From positions 65,952,286-66,016,285 of the forward strand of contig CM067086.1 in the NCBI GenBank assembly GCA_034008185.1: a stretch of DNA of 64,000 nt. Reading direction: 5' to 3'. Both the position numbers and the translations under genes were made by a program. How positions within the stretch are numbered: position 1 is the stretch's first letter; each line of letters starts with the position of its first letter. Shown in pieces: positions 50,401 to 61,462 of this stretch. This stretch comes from Gorsachius magnificus (Eukaryota > Chordata > Aves > Pelecaniformes > Ardeidae). The notes under the pieces are model-generated. The model ran no database searches, was not told where the DNA came from, and worked only from the letters and a program-made list of their open reading frames with translations.

Positions 50401-51869
50401 GAGCAGAGCGAAAACGCCCGCTGCTCCCTCACTTCGTATTTGGAAAATGGCAGTGACAGAGGGAAAAACAGATTTACTAGTACGACGCTGTCCTTGATAA
50501 AATACAGTTTACGCAAAAGGCAATGTCAGTTGAATGGAAGCAGCTCAAGGAGAAGATCACAGGAAAAAAAGGGTCATTTTTCTGACATCAGTCATACAAT
50601 TATCATTTGCATCTGGTGGAGGGAGAATCTCAGCTGGTATAAGCTGCTATAAGCGTATCAATAAAGCCACGCTGATTTATAGCAGCTGAGAGTTTGTCCT
50701 GTAGCGTATTCATCCATGTGCGATGAGAGATTGATGCGTTAGCATTTTCTCCCTGGAGACTTTGGTTCAAAACCTATTTAAAACACAGTGAAAACAAACG
50801 AGCTGGTCTCTAAGCAGATGTCCCTGGAAATCTGTTTACATCATCACAGTGACAGCAGTTTAGTGGAAAGGGTGTTCTCTGCTCGGGGAGGGGGGCAAGG
50901 GCAGGGTAGCTGGACCCAGTGGAGCTGCATGGCAAAGCTTCCTTGGCAACTCCCAAGCACCCAGCTCACAGGACAGATTTGATGTCCACAAATCTGTACA
51001 GGGTGAAATTAAAAGATTCAAATAGAAATATTGCTTAGTCTTAGCCTACAACCTGGGAGCGAGACTCTAGAGCAGTGTGCTCTGCCGCTCCTAGCCTGCA
51101 TGCATCCATAACCTCACGCACACAGGTAATTGCTGATTTTTGATAAGATCTTTTTGCAGGCATGAAATTACAACACATTTGTAATGTGCAGGCTTGGGGT
51201 CTCGGTTTCAAAAGCATTTTGAGAGGATACAAATACTCCCTGTGATCAAAGGCGAGGAAACAGAGCGGTTGTTGTAGTTACAATTACATCATCTCGCGTA
51301 CTTTCGGCAGAGTAGTTCTGGGCCCGGTTTTGTGAGAGGAGATAAAGCACATCCAAGCGAAGACAACCGAACTGCAGGTCACTCCTGCACCTCCCGGAGC
51401 TGCACCCCGAGGCCAGCCTGGAAAGCGAGAGAGTTTCTTGCCTGAACCCAGATCCACTGAGTCTCATTGGGATTTCTCCAATCATTCAGCAGCAGATCTG
51501 CCTACCCGTGTAATGTAAGCAATGCTTTTAGGGGCATTATCCACGCATGGTTTTCCCGTACGCGGAATTTGGCAGGAGGCCATTTGACCAAATGCTTCAC
51601 ACTGCAAGAAAAATCTGCAGACTTTTTTTTTTTTTTAAACTATATGTATTTAAAAAACAACCCTCCTACTAACAAAGTAAGAAAGTTATTCATTATCACC
51701 TCAGGATCAACCATGCAACATCAGACGGTTTAATATGCAGATTTTTGAGGAAATATCTTCCTTCTCACCCTCCCAGCCCGTGCTTTATCATTTCAGAAGC
51801 AGCAGCTCCTATAGCAAAAACTGGCTATTTCATATAATGAAATAGTAACGTAGAAATAGAGTAACCAAG

Positions 51870-52185
51870 TCCAAGCCCCATCTGTCATAAGTAACTACAT
51901 CATTATCCCTTCCAGACACTGATCAAATCCCGGTTTGTGAGCAGCTTGCTTTTTACTGCTATTATACAAAATGAAAAGCTCTTCCAGAACCCTGCTGCTC
52001 TGATGATTACGAGCCTTCCTCTTTTCCAACCAAAATCTCTTCACGACCAGTTTATACGTGTTTATTCCTGTACTGAGTGTTGTCCTTAACTTGAATTGTT
52101 TTTCTCCTCCCTGGTGTTTAGTCCCCTGATATATTTATAGAAAGATCATATCCTCTTTCAAACTTCATTTTGCTAGGAATAGTAA
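51870..52185 (-). mobile_element. Ancient CR1-like LINE fragment
   Basis: Degenerate minus-orientation text (CGACCAGTTTATACGTGTTT, CTCCTCCCTGGTGTTTAGTC, CCCCTGATATATTTATAGAA) of the old amniote CR1/L3 kind. It lies within or just beyond the SOCS4 3'UTR. Confidence 0.55.
52061..52066 (-). terminator. SOCS4: Candidate SOCS4 poly(A) signal
   Basis: AATAAA on the minus strand about 640 nt past the stop, inside the ancient CR1-like repeat. Longer 3'UTRs cannot be excluded. Confidence 0.3.
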
Positions 52186-52698
52186 TGTTAGAAATAGACG
52201 GGTGAATTTACTGTATTAGATATGGACGGACATACGTACACACACACAGAGGCTAGAGCACTCATTTTAAAAGAAATGCAGAAAATACAGATGAGTCAAT
52301 CTTTAGTTACCAGTGCATTATTTCAAACATGTCAGCAACATATGTAAATTACAATACAAAAGACAGATCAAGTTCAAAACTGATTTTTAGGGTTTTTTTA
52401 AGATCTAAAGACTATCCATCTATAGAAATACCAGAAAGCCTACCTGAAATTCTGTAAAACTCTAGTTTGAGAACAGTACCAAAAGCCCACAATGAATACC
52501 ATTTCTAAAAAAGAGAGCTGGGAAGACTCAAAGTACATTTGGATAAAAAAAAGCCTTAGACAGAGGCTAGTTTGGGTGGTAAATAATCTGCAGAAAAAGA
52601 AAAAAAAATCGCTAATAAAAAAAATACTAGAAGGAAGAAAGACTGAACATACTATTTGTCTTTTTAGAGCCAATGTAATTCTTTCATAAAAATATTTT

Positions 52699-54009
52699 CT
52701 AGCTTTGCTGCTCTGGTACATCAATCCTGAGTACTCTAACTTTCGACTTATAATGATATTCCTTCAGATACAGCTTCACTGACGGAGGAATGGGAAGTGC
52801 GTCAATACCATCGTAAGTTGTACAGTTGCAAATAACTGTTCTACATATATGTTGAAGAGAAAAAGGAAAAGTCCTGTTTAGCGGAGTGGATAAAAGTGGT
52901 TCAAAGAACATACAGGAACTTGGATCTTTGTAGTGCTCTAGGAGTCCCGTGATGTCAGGAGAATGGAAGACGCAAGGATCATGGGCATCGAAGCTGAAGT
53001 TGTGATTCCACTGCTCTATCCGCGCGTGGAGGGAACGACTGTAGCGCCTGAAGCTCACAGAAAACAAATAGTCTTCTTGGGCAGAATCTCGTAACAAAAA
53101 TGTTCCCTCTGGCTTTCCTTCTAGCAGTGCCTCAGCTGCGTATTTATCCATGACTCCCCAGTAGCAGGGATTGTTGTTGATCTGGAGGAGGTCTGGGACT
53201 AGGCAGTGGACATAATCAATCTGCGTATGGTATTTCGGAGGCGTTTCCATCCGTAGCAGCTCATCATCCGTTTCCCATTTGGGCTTGTTTCTTTTTCTAG
53301 AACTTGTGCACAATGTTACAACTTCATCATCGGAGTCCATATCGCTCTCATCTTTGCTGCTCCTTATCACCTTACCTGTAACCAACTCAGACCTCGAATC
53401 GCCCCTAGAGGACCCACTGTCGGTGAAGTCACAGGATTGGGAAGGAGAGTCCGTCCCCCCGTTGGCAACCTCATCATCTCGCAGCTGATCCTCCCTTTCC
53501 TCGTGCTGAGATAAATCAGCAATTATCCAGTCTTCCGCTTTTGGACTTATAGGGGCTGTATGTCTTTTGATCAAGTGCCACCGAAAAGCTAGCTCCGAGC
53601 GCGGAGGGAAAGGACACTTATCTAGCATTAACTCACTGATATGAATTTTTCTTTTTGATGGCAGTCCTGAGGAGTGCCGACTGCTACAATTCTTTATGGG
53701 AAAGCACTGACCCACAGCATCTTGCAGCTTCTGTTTGAGAGACCGGCCTAAAAACCTGTGACCGCACGAACGGTCTAGATCCAGCTCGATAGATGAGCAG
53801 CTGTATTTCCTCTCTTGGCTCCTTAAATTAGTCCCTGCTCTTCCTGCAGCACTTGCTGTTTCAGCGTCAGAACAGTGCTCACTCTTTTTAGACCAGGAGA
53901 GCTTCTTTCCACTCCAGACGTAGCCATCCTTCCTGTCCGCACTTCTGCTCCGGCTGCTTTTGGGTCTCACATCTGCGTTTTTAATATTACTGTCCTTATT
54001 TTCTGCCAT
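52699..54009 (-). CDS. SOCS4: Suppressor of cytokine signalling 4
   Basis: Single-exon ORF of 436 codons starting MAENKDSNIKNADVRPKSSR, against about 440 in human. SOCS4 is a substrate receptor of a Cullin-5/Elongin B-C ubiquitin ligase and limits EGFR and cytokine signalling. Residues 1-280 form the long, mostly disordered N-terminal region typical of SOCS4/5, with a basic block (KRKIHISELMLDKCPFPPRS, about 119-138) and an acidic Ser/Asp stretch (about 185-230). The SH2 domain runs from W284 to about L373, with the phosphotyrosine-binding arginine R307 in FLLRDS. The SOCS box covers about 382-430: Elongin-binding BC box SLQHICRTVI and Cullin-5 box LPIPPSVKLYLKEY. The ATG is followed in frame without interruption, and the splice acceptor 101 nt upstream (54,110) marks the exon start. 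Confidence 0.97.
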   Translation of the reverse strand: MAENKDSNIKNADVRPKSSRSRSADRKDGYVWSGKKLSWSKKSEHCSDAETASAAGRAGTNLRSQERKYSCSSIELDLDRSCGHRFLGRSLKQKLQDAVGQCFPIKNCSSRHSSGLPSKRKIHISELMLDKCPFPPRSELAFRWHLIKRHTAPISPKAEDWIIADLSQHEEREDQLRDDEVANGGTDSPSQSCDFTDSGSSRGDSRSELVTGKVIRSSKDESDMDSDDEVVTLCTSSRKRNKPKWETDDELLRMETPPKYHTQIDYVHCLVPDLLQINNNPCYWGVMDKYAAEALLEGKPEGTFLLRDSAQEDYLFSVSFRRYSRSLHARIEQWNHNFSFDAHDPCVFHSPDITGLLEHYKDPSSCMFFEPLLSTPLNRTFPFSLQHICRTVICNCTTYDGIDALPIPPSVKLYLKEYHYKSKVRVLRIDVPEQQS

Positions 54010-54110
54010 TTTGACAGCTTTGCCTCACAAGTTGCCAGAAAGCGTGCTGTGTTTGTCTTGCAGGGTTCTTCTACATAAGGAAGCTTCCTCGAGGCACTTT
54101 CTGGAATTAT
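54010..54110 (-). other. SOCS4: SOCS4 5'UTR part of the coding exon
   Basis: Acceptor TTCTTTTTCCTTAG on the minus strand (intron side from 54,111) gives a 101-nt leader before the ATG. Confidence 0.7.
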
Positions 54111-57100
54111 CTAAGGAAAAAGAACATATGGCGAAGTTAACGGTTACGCATGCACAAAACACAAGACCAATGCAGGTGTATTCTGGACAACGGCAGCAAC
54201 AATTAATTGCTAACCATGTAAAAATAGCATGAACAAGCCGAATTCACTAGAACACCCCACAAATACCAGCCTGATCCCAGACAAGGCTCTCTCAACCCTT
54301 CCCTGGGAAAAGCATCCTCCAGAATAAACCATCTGGGATCTTAGGTGGTTTTCGAGTACCCATTCTGACTAGGCAGCAGCGCAGTTTTAGGTGTTGGCAG
54401 TTCTGTGGTGCTAGGGTGCATTTTAAAGGGAAGCACTTCACGTGGCAGGTGATGCTGCTTTAGCTGTTTATGGAGCAAATTCAGCATCTCTTCCAAATAA
54501 CCTTTCAAGAAGGAACAAGCCAGAAGAGAAACAACTAGGTCAGAGTACAAAGAGCTACTGTACCTAGATGATATGCCTGTTTGCTACTAATCCACAGGGT
54601 GGGATGCCAGAGATCTTTTTCTTAACTGACACTTTTGGGTCACTTTCTGGATATAAAAAAAAAATAAAAATTAAATTACATCAGTCACAGATTCCGTCAA
54701 TTTCTGAAGCTGTTTTTCCTCTGCCTTTTCAATTGGAGTTAGAAAATACTGAGCCTCTAAGGGATTGAAATATCTGGGGCTTTACATACTGAAAAGGATT
54801 AAAACAAATCCAGTCCCTTACTAAAAGCAATTTTAAAAGGCCATGAAAGATGGAACTGCTTATTACTCATTAGAGAAGAAAGTTTACATTATTAAAATCA
54901 GTGTTGCTCTGAGACCTACGGTTGATGATTTCATTCTCTCTTGTTTCCAAAAGTGTATTGAATTCTCAAATAGATAAGAGGTTTCCTTTTGAATGTTGCG
55001 CTTTGAAAAGGAATAAAAAAAAAATCCTCTTTTGATTACTCAGTTGGAAGTAGAGCAGAATTTTTTCAAGGTACATAGATAGCAATATGTTACGTATGCT
55101 ATACTCTCCCGAGGCATGGCAGAATGGAGGAAGATTTCCCATCACGTACCACGATGCTTTTGCACCAAAACGACATATGGCTCCACTGTGGTTTTTTGGC
55201 TGTGGGGTATTTTTTGGTGTTGTTTTGGGTTTGGTTTTTTTTTTTTTTTTTTTTTTTAACTAATTGACATGGTAAGTACTAAGCAGGAAAAGAAAAGGGC
55301 ATCCACTTCCTCTCTCCATTCAATCCATTCTCATCATCAGGATTAGCCAGCATGACACAACCTCTCTGCGGTCCCCCGGGGCTGTGCAGGCTGAGTTCTA
55401 GACTCTGCTTTCAGTAGAAGAATAAGACCGCCGTGCCAAAAGGCTTACGTACAATCTGTGGTCCAAATGCACCCAGGAATTTTTGACACTGCATTCCTTA
55501 TTTACAACCCGCAGACCTGAGAGCTGTGGGGGAAAAGGAAAAGGGAGGAGATGCAGAAATGTAGATTGAGGGTAAAATAGGTTAAATATTGCAAATCTGT
55601 TGGAAAAAACCCTGGCATTAGAGCAATCTAGAGGAATAGTACCTCTGGTACCAAGTGGAATCACAGAACAGGGTCCATATTCCACCAATTACCAATCAAA
55701 CACTAAAATAAAGATTTCTTTGTCTTCTCTCAGGATTTTGCAAACCACTATTCAGTGAAAACATTGCAGGATGCAATGCAGACAGGAGAAAGGCAACATC
55801 TGTATATCAGACCTGAAACACCTTTATTTAGACCAAGCTGCATCGATTGCTTCTGTAACATTGACATTTTTCATCCAGAAACAACTAGAGTGAAGCATTG
55901 AGTTTTCCCCACAATTAAAAAAGAGGGGAAAAAAGCAATCTCATTTACCCTGGTGATAATCTGAAATAACTGAAGATAAAAAGTTATTCTAAATTCATCC
56001 TGTGGTAAAATGCATTAACTCTCTCTATATGGGATTTTTTAATTGGACAGAGAGATATCACTGAGGTTGCAAAGTCAAGTCCTTAAAAATTAGGATATGA
56101 CGGTTTGTAATTGCTTTTGAAACCTTCAATTATCTCATTCTCCACATCCAGCTCATATAAGGAATAAGAATAGGCAGAATACGGGCTTTTAATTAAAAAC
56201 TGCAAAACGTACGAAATCCAGAAGTGCCAAAAAGGCCCGTTATCTCCCAGCTTCAGCCTTGCAACTGAAATAAGCTCAGTGTTTTATGTCATTTCTGGGT
56301 TGTTGTTGTATTTAACTGTAAAGCCACCTTCTGCTTTGTCCCTTTCTTCCATCGTGAATCATTTGCGGCACCTGAACCCTGGAACTTAAACTGGAGAAAC
56401 AGCATGTGATGCTGTAAGACATGCACCATTAGCCAGCGACACAGAAGGCTGTTTCCCTGGGGTGTGAAGGCTGCTGGAACCGAGGCACCAATTCTGCCAC
56501 GTCAGAGCAGTAATTGCTAATCAGACATAACACTAGACCCATGAAAAGAGCATGGAATAAATGAAGAAAAAGGGATGTCATCCTACTAAAGCCAGGCTTG
56601 AACCTGGCCTTGCGAAGGAAGAGTAAAGGATGGTTCAGTGGTCAGCTCGAGGCTCAGGGCACAAAACCTCAGTTTCCCTATTTGCTACAAACATCTGCAT
56701 GCTCGCCCGCAAGCTGCCTTCTGAAACAACGCACCAGCCACGGTGTGTTTAGGGGCCCAAATCCCACCATTTGGCATGACAGTAATTCACAGCCCCACCA
56801 ATAAAACAGGGACCAAAAAGAATTTGGGTGTTGGAAAGAAAAAGGCGTAAAGGGCAGTGAAGCATTCAGTGCTGTATTCCCACTTCAGGCTGTCCACCTA
56901 AACCAGCTATTCCTTGTGCTGCAAACGTCCAAGGGAAACGCCGGGTGCCGTACATCCATTAATGGTTGGAGTGCAACTGAAAGAGCAGGAGAGGAGGGCA
57001 AGGATAAAAGAGAGGGAACACGGAGTGTACTTTTCCCTACAGGGCAACGTTAAATGGAAGAGTCCAGCACTGCGCAGCTTACACGCATCAGTTCTGAGAT

Positions 57101-60100
57101 CCTTTTCATAGATATAATTAGTCTCCTGCCTACAAAAGCCTTCTTCTATGCGGGGGTACCTTAGGCATCTCAGAAGCAGGCAGATTTGACAAAACCCTTA
57201 CACTTGAAACTCCTCCACCTAAGCAAACGGCAAAGATAAAGCAACGTGCCGGGAAAAGCAGAGTTCACTTCGGGGCACAGGATCCAGCTTGTAGTTCAAG
57301 GTTATCCAACGCTGTCACAGCTTACAGTCCCTGAGGACAAGCAGAGAGCTGGGTGGCTTTTGTTGTTGTTTTTCTAATGTGCACAGCTCCCTCCTGCAGA
57401 GGCACGTCTCCCGTCAGGCTGCGGAGGGGCGGCCGCAGACGGCTGCACAAGATGCTTTTTCTTTCAAGCGCCGATGCCTCAGCACTAAGACTTCAAGCCC
57501 AAAATAAAAGCAATATCTAGGAGCTATTTGGAGGCAATAACAACGTTACCTCCTAGCCAGAGGCAGGCTTCAAGCAACAACTGTGATAAGACAGTTACAG
57601 CCTCACCATATACCTAATTAAATCAGAGGCAAATACGCAATAACTCCAACAGGAGAATCAAAACCGTAAGGGTAGACAGACCTTTTTTTATTTATTCAAT
57701 AAATACTGATTTGCTTTAACTAGATATTTATGCCCTGAGCCACTGGACCCTTGCCTCTAGCCCAGTACCTCCAAGTCCTCTTCATCGAGCTGCTTCCGTT
57801 TCGGTGACCGAAGAAGCAGATGGTGGGGGGTCTCCAGCCCACCCTCCCGCTCGGAGCGGGACCGCTGCCAGCATGGGCTCAGGGGAGCCATGGCACTGCC
57901 TGGCCACGTTCTGAAAACCTCCGGGGATGGAGATGCCACCACCTCTTGGTGCTCTCACGCTGCACGACCCTTCTAGAGAAGGAAATACTCTGCAAGAAGT
58001 TTTCTGTCCCAAGCACACAAAAGCCAAAGCGTCGCTGTATTACGCCTTTAATTAAACAAGAAAAGGAGACTCAGACAAAGAACAGTAAATCAGTTCTGGA
58101 ATTGTTACAGAAGTTGATATTCTTGTAGAGCTGATAAAATCCTGAGAGAGAAGAGCAAGCTGTAAGAAACTGGAGTACTTTTTCTTTTTTTCTTTCAACT
58201 TACATAAAAGTTATTTAAAAAAAATTCTCACCGGTCACATGCTGTTTTCATTAATTTCGCCCAATTAGATTTTGGCCACAAGACCGCATTTTAAAACCTG
58301 ACCTTCCACTGAAGTTGAGCTGTTCTTGACTTATTTTGGAAAAAAGCCCAACCTATTAAGGATAACATTAAGTCTCAATTCCTCTGTCTTAACTTATTTT
58401 TCTCCAGTTTTGAGGGTGTTTATTTTGATTTATGATACTGTCCAAAAATACCTAAGCAAGGCTCCAGAGGCCTTTCCAGCAAACTAAAGCAGTAATCACA
58501 CGCACAGAGAAGAAAATGACTGTGTAAGGGTATCAGTGATAACCTACAATACTTCTTACTTGGAAATACTTGATTTGTCCTGGGGCTGTAGACCCCCAGA
58601 ACAACATCAGGAGTATATAACAGTATATAACCCCAACGCTGGGGCTATTTTATTCACACCCAGGAGGCAGAAGTGATCTGGAAGCAGGTGCCAGAGGTGC
58701 GGGCTGCTTGTATCTACTGCTTTAATGAAACTCTGCTCGTGTGCGGAAGGAGAGACGCACGCAGCGCTTGGCAGACCGTGGCAGCACTAAATCAGTAAAA
58801 GCTTTATGGTCCATGACCAACACTTCGTGCTCCACCCAGAAACCGAATAGGAGAGCAGCGTGATTCCCGGCTCCCGCCCCGCCGCTCCGCTCGCTGCCGC
58901 TTACACCTATTAATCAAGTCAGCAGCAGGTTGAGTTCCAGACCGGATTTAAAGAATAACCTTGCACTTGATGTCACGCCACTTCGGATGTGACAAAGCCC
59001 CTGGGCCTGCAGTCCCTTGGCCAAGGGACCATGGGATCTCCCCCACCTCCCCAAAAAACCTCCTCCCCAGTTTCCCCATGCCATTCAAAGAGTTATCCCA
59101 GCGGGCAGCACCTCCAGACAATGAATTTAGTTCTAACATAGAACGGAACTTAAAATGGCTTTTATATTATAAAGTTATTTTAGATGCAGTTTGTATGAGA
59201 GTTATCTGAAAATTAAAATAATAAAGAAAAATAAATACAGTTGACATGCATTTGTCTCCATCCCAGGCAGCAGCTTGCAATAAGGCTGCTGTAAGAATAG
59301 CTGGGTCTTCCCACTCATCTGATAAGTGGTTCAGCTCGAAACATTTTGCTAGAACACATTATCCTCACCAGAAATCACGATTTACTGAAACATGTCAGGA
59401 TACACCTATGGAAAACATGTCTCTACACAGCTTCCACAAGGTTTGATAATGAAATCTGGGCATATTTTTTATTTTTTTATTTTTTTTTTAAAGGAGGCGT
59501 GCCTGCTTTGTAATCCTGTCACTTACTCATTCATGAAAGTACCAACAATGTGACTGCTGTAGGGAGCCCGACCGCATTTCCAATACAAATAATTCGCTCT
59601 GCTCACCCCAACCACTGATAACTCCGCTGCAGAGCAAAACTGAAGATAAAAGGGTTTTGCCTGGAAGCAATTTTTCTTAGAAGCAGGAATAAACTGGGCC
59701 AGATCATTAAAGCTATGTAAGGGGCAAAGAGACAACTGAAATTTTTCCTCCTTATACGTCGAGCTCTTAACACTTTTTTTTGTCCTTCAAGAAATAAACC
59801 GTGACGCTTTCTTCCTACTTTTCGGCACACGAAAGCTTAATGCTTTTTGCAGGGCAATCACTACCTGCCTGACTACAACCGCTGTCAACTCCATCCAGCA
59901 CACGCGTCGGGATGGCTCTAATTACAGACTAATTCCGTAATTACCGTAACGATCTCCAAGCGGGTTTGATCCTGCAGCCTGGACTCGGCCGAGAGCTCTC
60001 CCCAGCCCCCCCCGCAACACTTTGCTGTGGCGGGGATTCTGGCTAAGCGGGGAGTGCCCCTCATGCGGGCTTTCCTCGCCATTCCTGCGCCTGGGGAGGG

Positions 60101-60300
60101 GCTGCCGTTAAAACAGATAAGCCTAGGTATATACAGTCAATTTATACGCACCCTATACATTAAGACGCGCGCATCGGGCGCGCACCCGCACGCAGTTTTC
60201 CACAGGAAAAGCGAGCCCCCGCTGAGGACCGAGCCCACCCCGGCGGCGGGGGCGCAGACCCCGGCTGACGCCGGCCCGGCTCCTCCCGACCCCAACTTAC
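54111..60300. other. SOCS4 intron 1
   Basis: About 6.2 kb, AT-rich, with a 23-bp T run near 55,235 and a degenerate CR1 piece at about 57,880-58,030. No exon is recognised. Confidence 0.5.
57880..58030 (-). mobile_element. Degenerate CR1 fragment
   Basis: CTGGCCACGTTCTGAAAACC TCCGGGGATGGAGATGCCAC followed by CTTCTAGAGAAGGAAATACT corresponds to the CR1 3' text, heavily diverged. Confidence 0.5.
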
Positions 60301-60440
60301 GCTCGTCCGGAGGGAGCGGCCGATGGCACTGCCCTCCCCCGGGGAAGCCGCTTCCTCAGCCGGGCAGGGCGGCCTGACCCGCGGCGGGCGAGGCACGGGG
60401 GTGACGGCAGCGGGAGGAGGAGGAGGAGGAGGAGGAGGAG
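60301..60440 (-). promoter_or_regulatory. SOCS4: Probable SOCS4 non-coding exon 1
   Basis: Perfect donor GACGAGC|GTAAGT on the minus strand (60,295-60,300 on + is ACTTAC) at the edge of a CpG island. The start site is inferred, near the GGA tract at 60,413-60,443. Confidence 0.55.
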
Positions 60441-60443
60441 GAA
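60413..60443 (+). repeat. (GGA)n microsatellite in the promoter island
   Basis: About 30 bp of uninterrupted GGA repeat. Confidence 0.95.
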
Positions 60444-61003
60444 GGCCGCCGGCACGGTGTGCGGGCCCTCGCAGGCGGCGGGGAGCGCGGCGGTAGCCCC
60501 AGGTCCCCTCACCCGCCGGAGCGAAGTCGCTCTGAGGCGGCCCCGGCCGCGCCTGCCGCCGCCATCCCCGCTCTCCCGGCCGGCCGGGGCCAGCCCCAGC
60601 CCCGCCGCCGCGCCCCGCCCCGGGCTCTGACGGGGCGGCCGGCCCGGGGCGGGGGGGCCCGGGTGGGGGGGGGGGGCCCTTCCAGTGGGCGGCCCGGCTC
60701 GGCCCGGCCTGCTCCGGGCGCTGGGGTGCCTGAGGGACAGGCCCCCGGTAACCCCCCGCCTCCGCCCCCCGTAACTCCGCTTTTCCCCCTTCTCTTTCAC
60801 GGTTCGCTTCCCCGGCCAGGCGCTTCCGAGGGGGGGAGGCGCCGTGTCCGACATCTGCCCGGCCCTGACCCGCTGAGGCCGAGCGGGTGGGTGGGTGTCC
60901 CGGTACCTCTGCCTTCGCCGTGCTTTCTTGGGGCTCTTCCCGGAGCTTTTTCTTTCTAAATTTATTTTATTCCTCCCCCTTCTTGTTCTCCATAAATAAA
61001 CAG

Positions 61004-61067
61004 GTGAGAGCGAAGATGCCTTCCGCGCAAAAGCCGATGCGGTACGGCCACACCGAGGGCCACACGG
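61004..61067 (+). pseudogene. Truncated duplicate of the WDHD1 start exon, copy 1
   Basis: Identical over its length to the functional exon except GTGAGAG for GTGAGTG in the leader, but lacks the last 25 nt and the donor. Reading on from its ATG leaves WDHD1 sequence after GHT and stops in copy 2. Confidence 0.85.
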
Positions 61068-61184
61068 GCGGATGGGTGTCCCAGTACCTCTGCCCTTGCC
61101 GTGCTTTCTTGGGGCTCTTCCTGAAGCTTTTTCTTTCTAAATTTATTTTATTCCTCCCCCTTTTTGTTCTTCATAAATAAACAG

Positions 61185-61248
61185 GTGAGAGCGAAGATGC
61201 CTTCCACTCAAAAGCCGATGCGGTACGGCCACACCGAGGGCCACATGG
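61185..61248 (+). pseudogene. Truncated duplicate of the WDHD1 start exon, copy 2
   Basis: As copy 1, with CCACTCAA for CCGCGCAA and CACATGG for CACACGG. It is followed by an expanded (GGGT)n run that adds 8 bp to the period. Confidence 0.85.
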
Positions 61249-61373
61249 GTGGGTGGGTGGGTGGGTGTCCCGGTACCTCTGCGCTTGCCCTGCTTTCTTG
61301 AGGCTCTTCCCGAAGCTTTTTCTTTCTAAATTTATTTTATTCCTCCCCCTTCTTGTTCTCCATAAATAAACAG

Positions 61374-61462
61374 GTGAGTGCGAAGATGCCTTCCGCGCAA
61401 AAGCCGATGCGGTACGGCCACACCGAGGGCCACACGGACGTCTGCTTTGATGACACCGGGAG
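61374..61462 (+). CDS. WDHD1: WDHD1 start exon (copy 3 of the array)
   Basis: Acceptor …ATAAATAAACAG, 12 nt of leader GTGAGTGCGAAG, then ATG and 25 full codons; donor at 61,463. Coding part is 61,386-61,462. Confidence 0.88.

Larger units (their letters stand above)
35201..52040. other. Gene-poor interval between MAPK1IP1L and SOCS4
   Basis: About 17 kb without a recognisable gene on either strand; ORFs reach about 150 codons but show no family motif or splice context. Contents seen: CR1 fragments, the 460-bp duplication, a 43-bp tandem repeat and AT-rich blocks (42,720-42,870, 45,240-45,560, 47,900-48,300) that look like candidate conserved non-coding elements. Confidence 0.5.
60170..60900. 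promoter_or_regulatory. CpG island, likely divergent SOCS4/WDHD1 promoter
   Basis: CpG-dense with many GC boxes, between the SOCS4 exon-1 donor and the WDHD1 start exon about 1.1 kb away on the opposite strand. A head-to-head arrangement is also seen in mammals. Confidence 0.7.
60884..61437 (+). repeat. Threefold tandem array of the WDHD1 start-exon unit
   Basis: Three copies of a unit made of intron-like sequence (GGGTGTCCCGGTACCTCTGC … ATAAATAAACAG) plus the first 64 nt of the start exon. Exon segments are 61,004-61,067, 61,185-61,248 and 61,374-61,437; ATGs are at 61,016, 61,197 and 61,386, so the periods are 181 and 189 bp. Copies 1 and 2 break off after GGCCACACGG/GGCCACATGG and run into the next copy's intron; only copy 3 continues into the rest of the exon. 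Confidence 0.95.

Noticed and set aside
60297..60854. 185-codon minus-strand ORF in the SOCS4/WDHD1 island
   Set aside because: GC-composition artefact that includes the GGA microsatellite.
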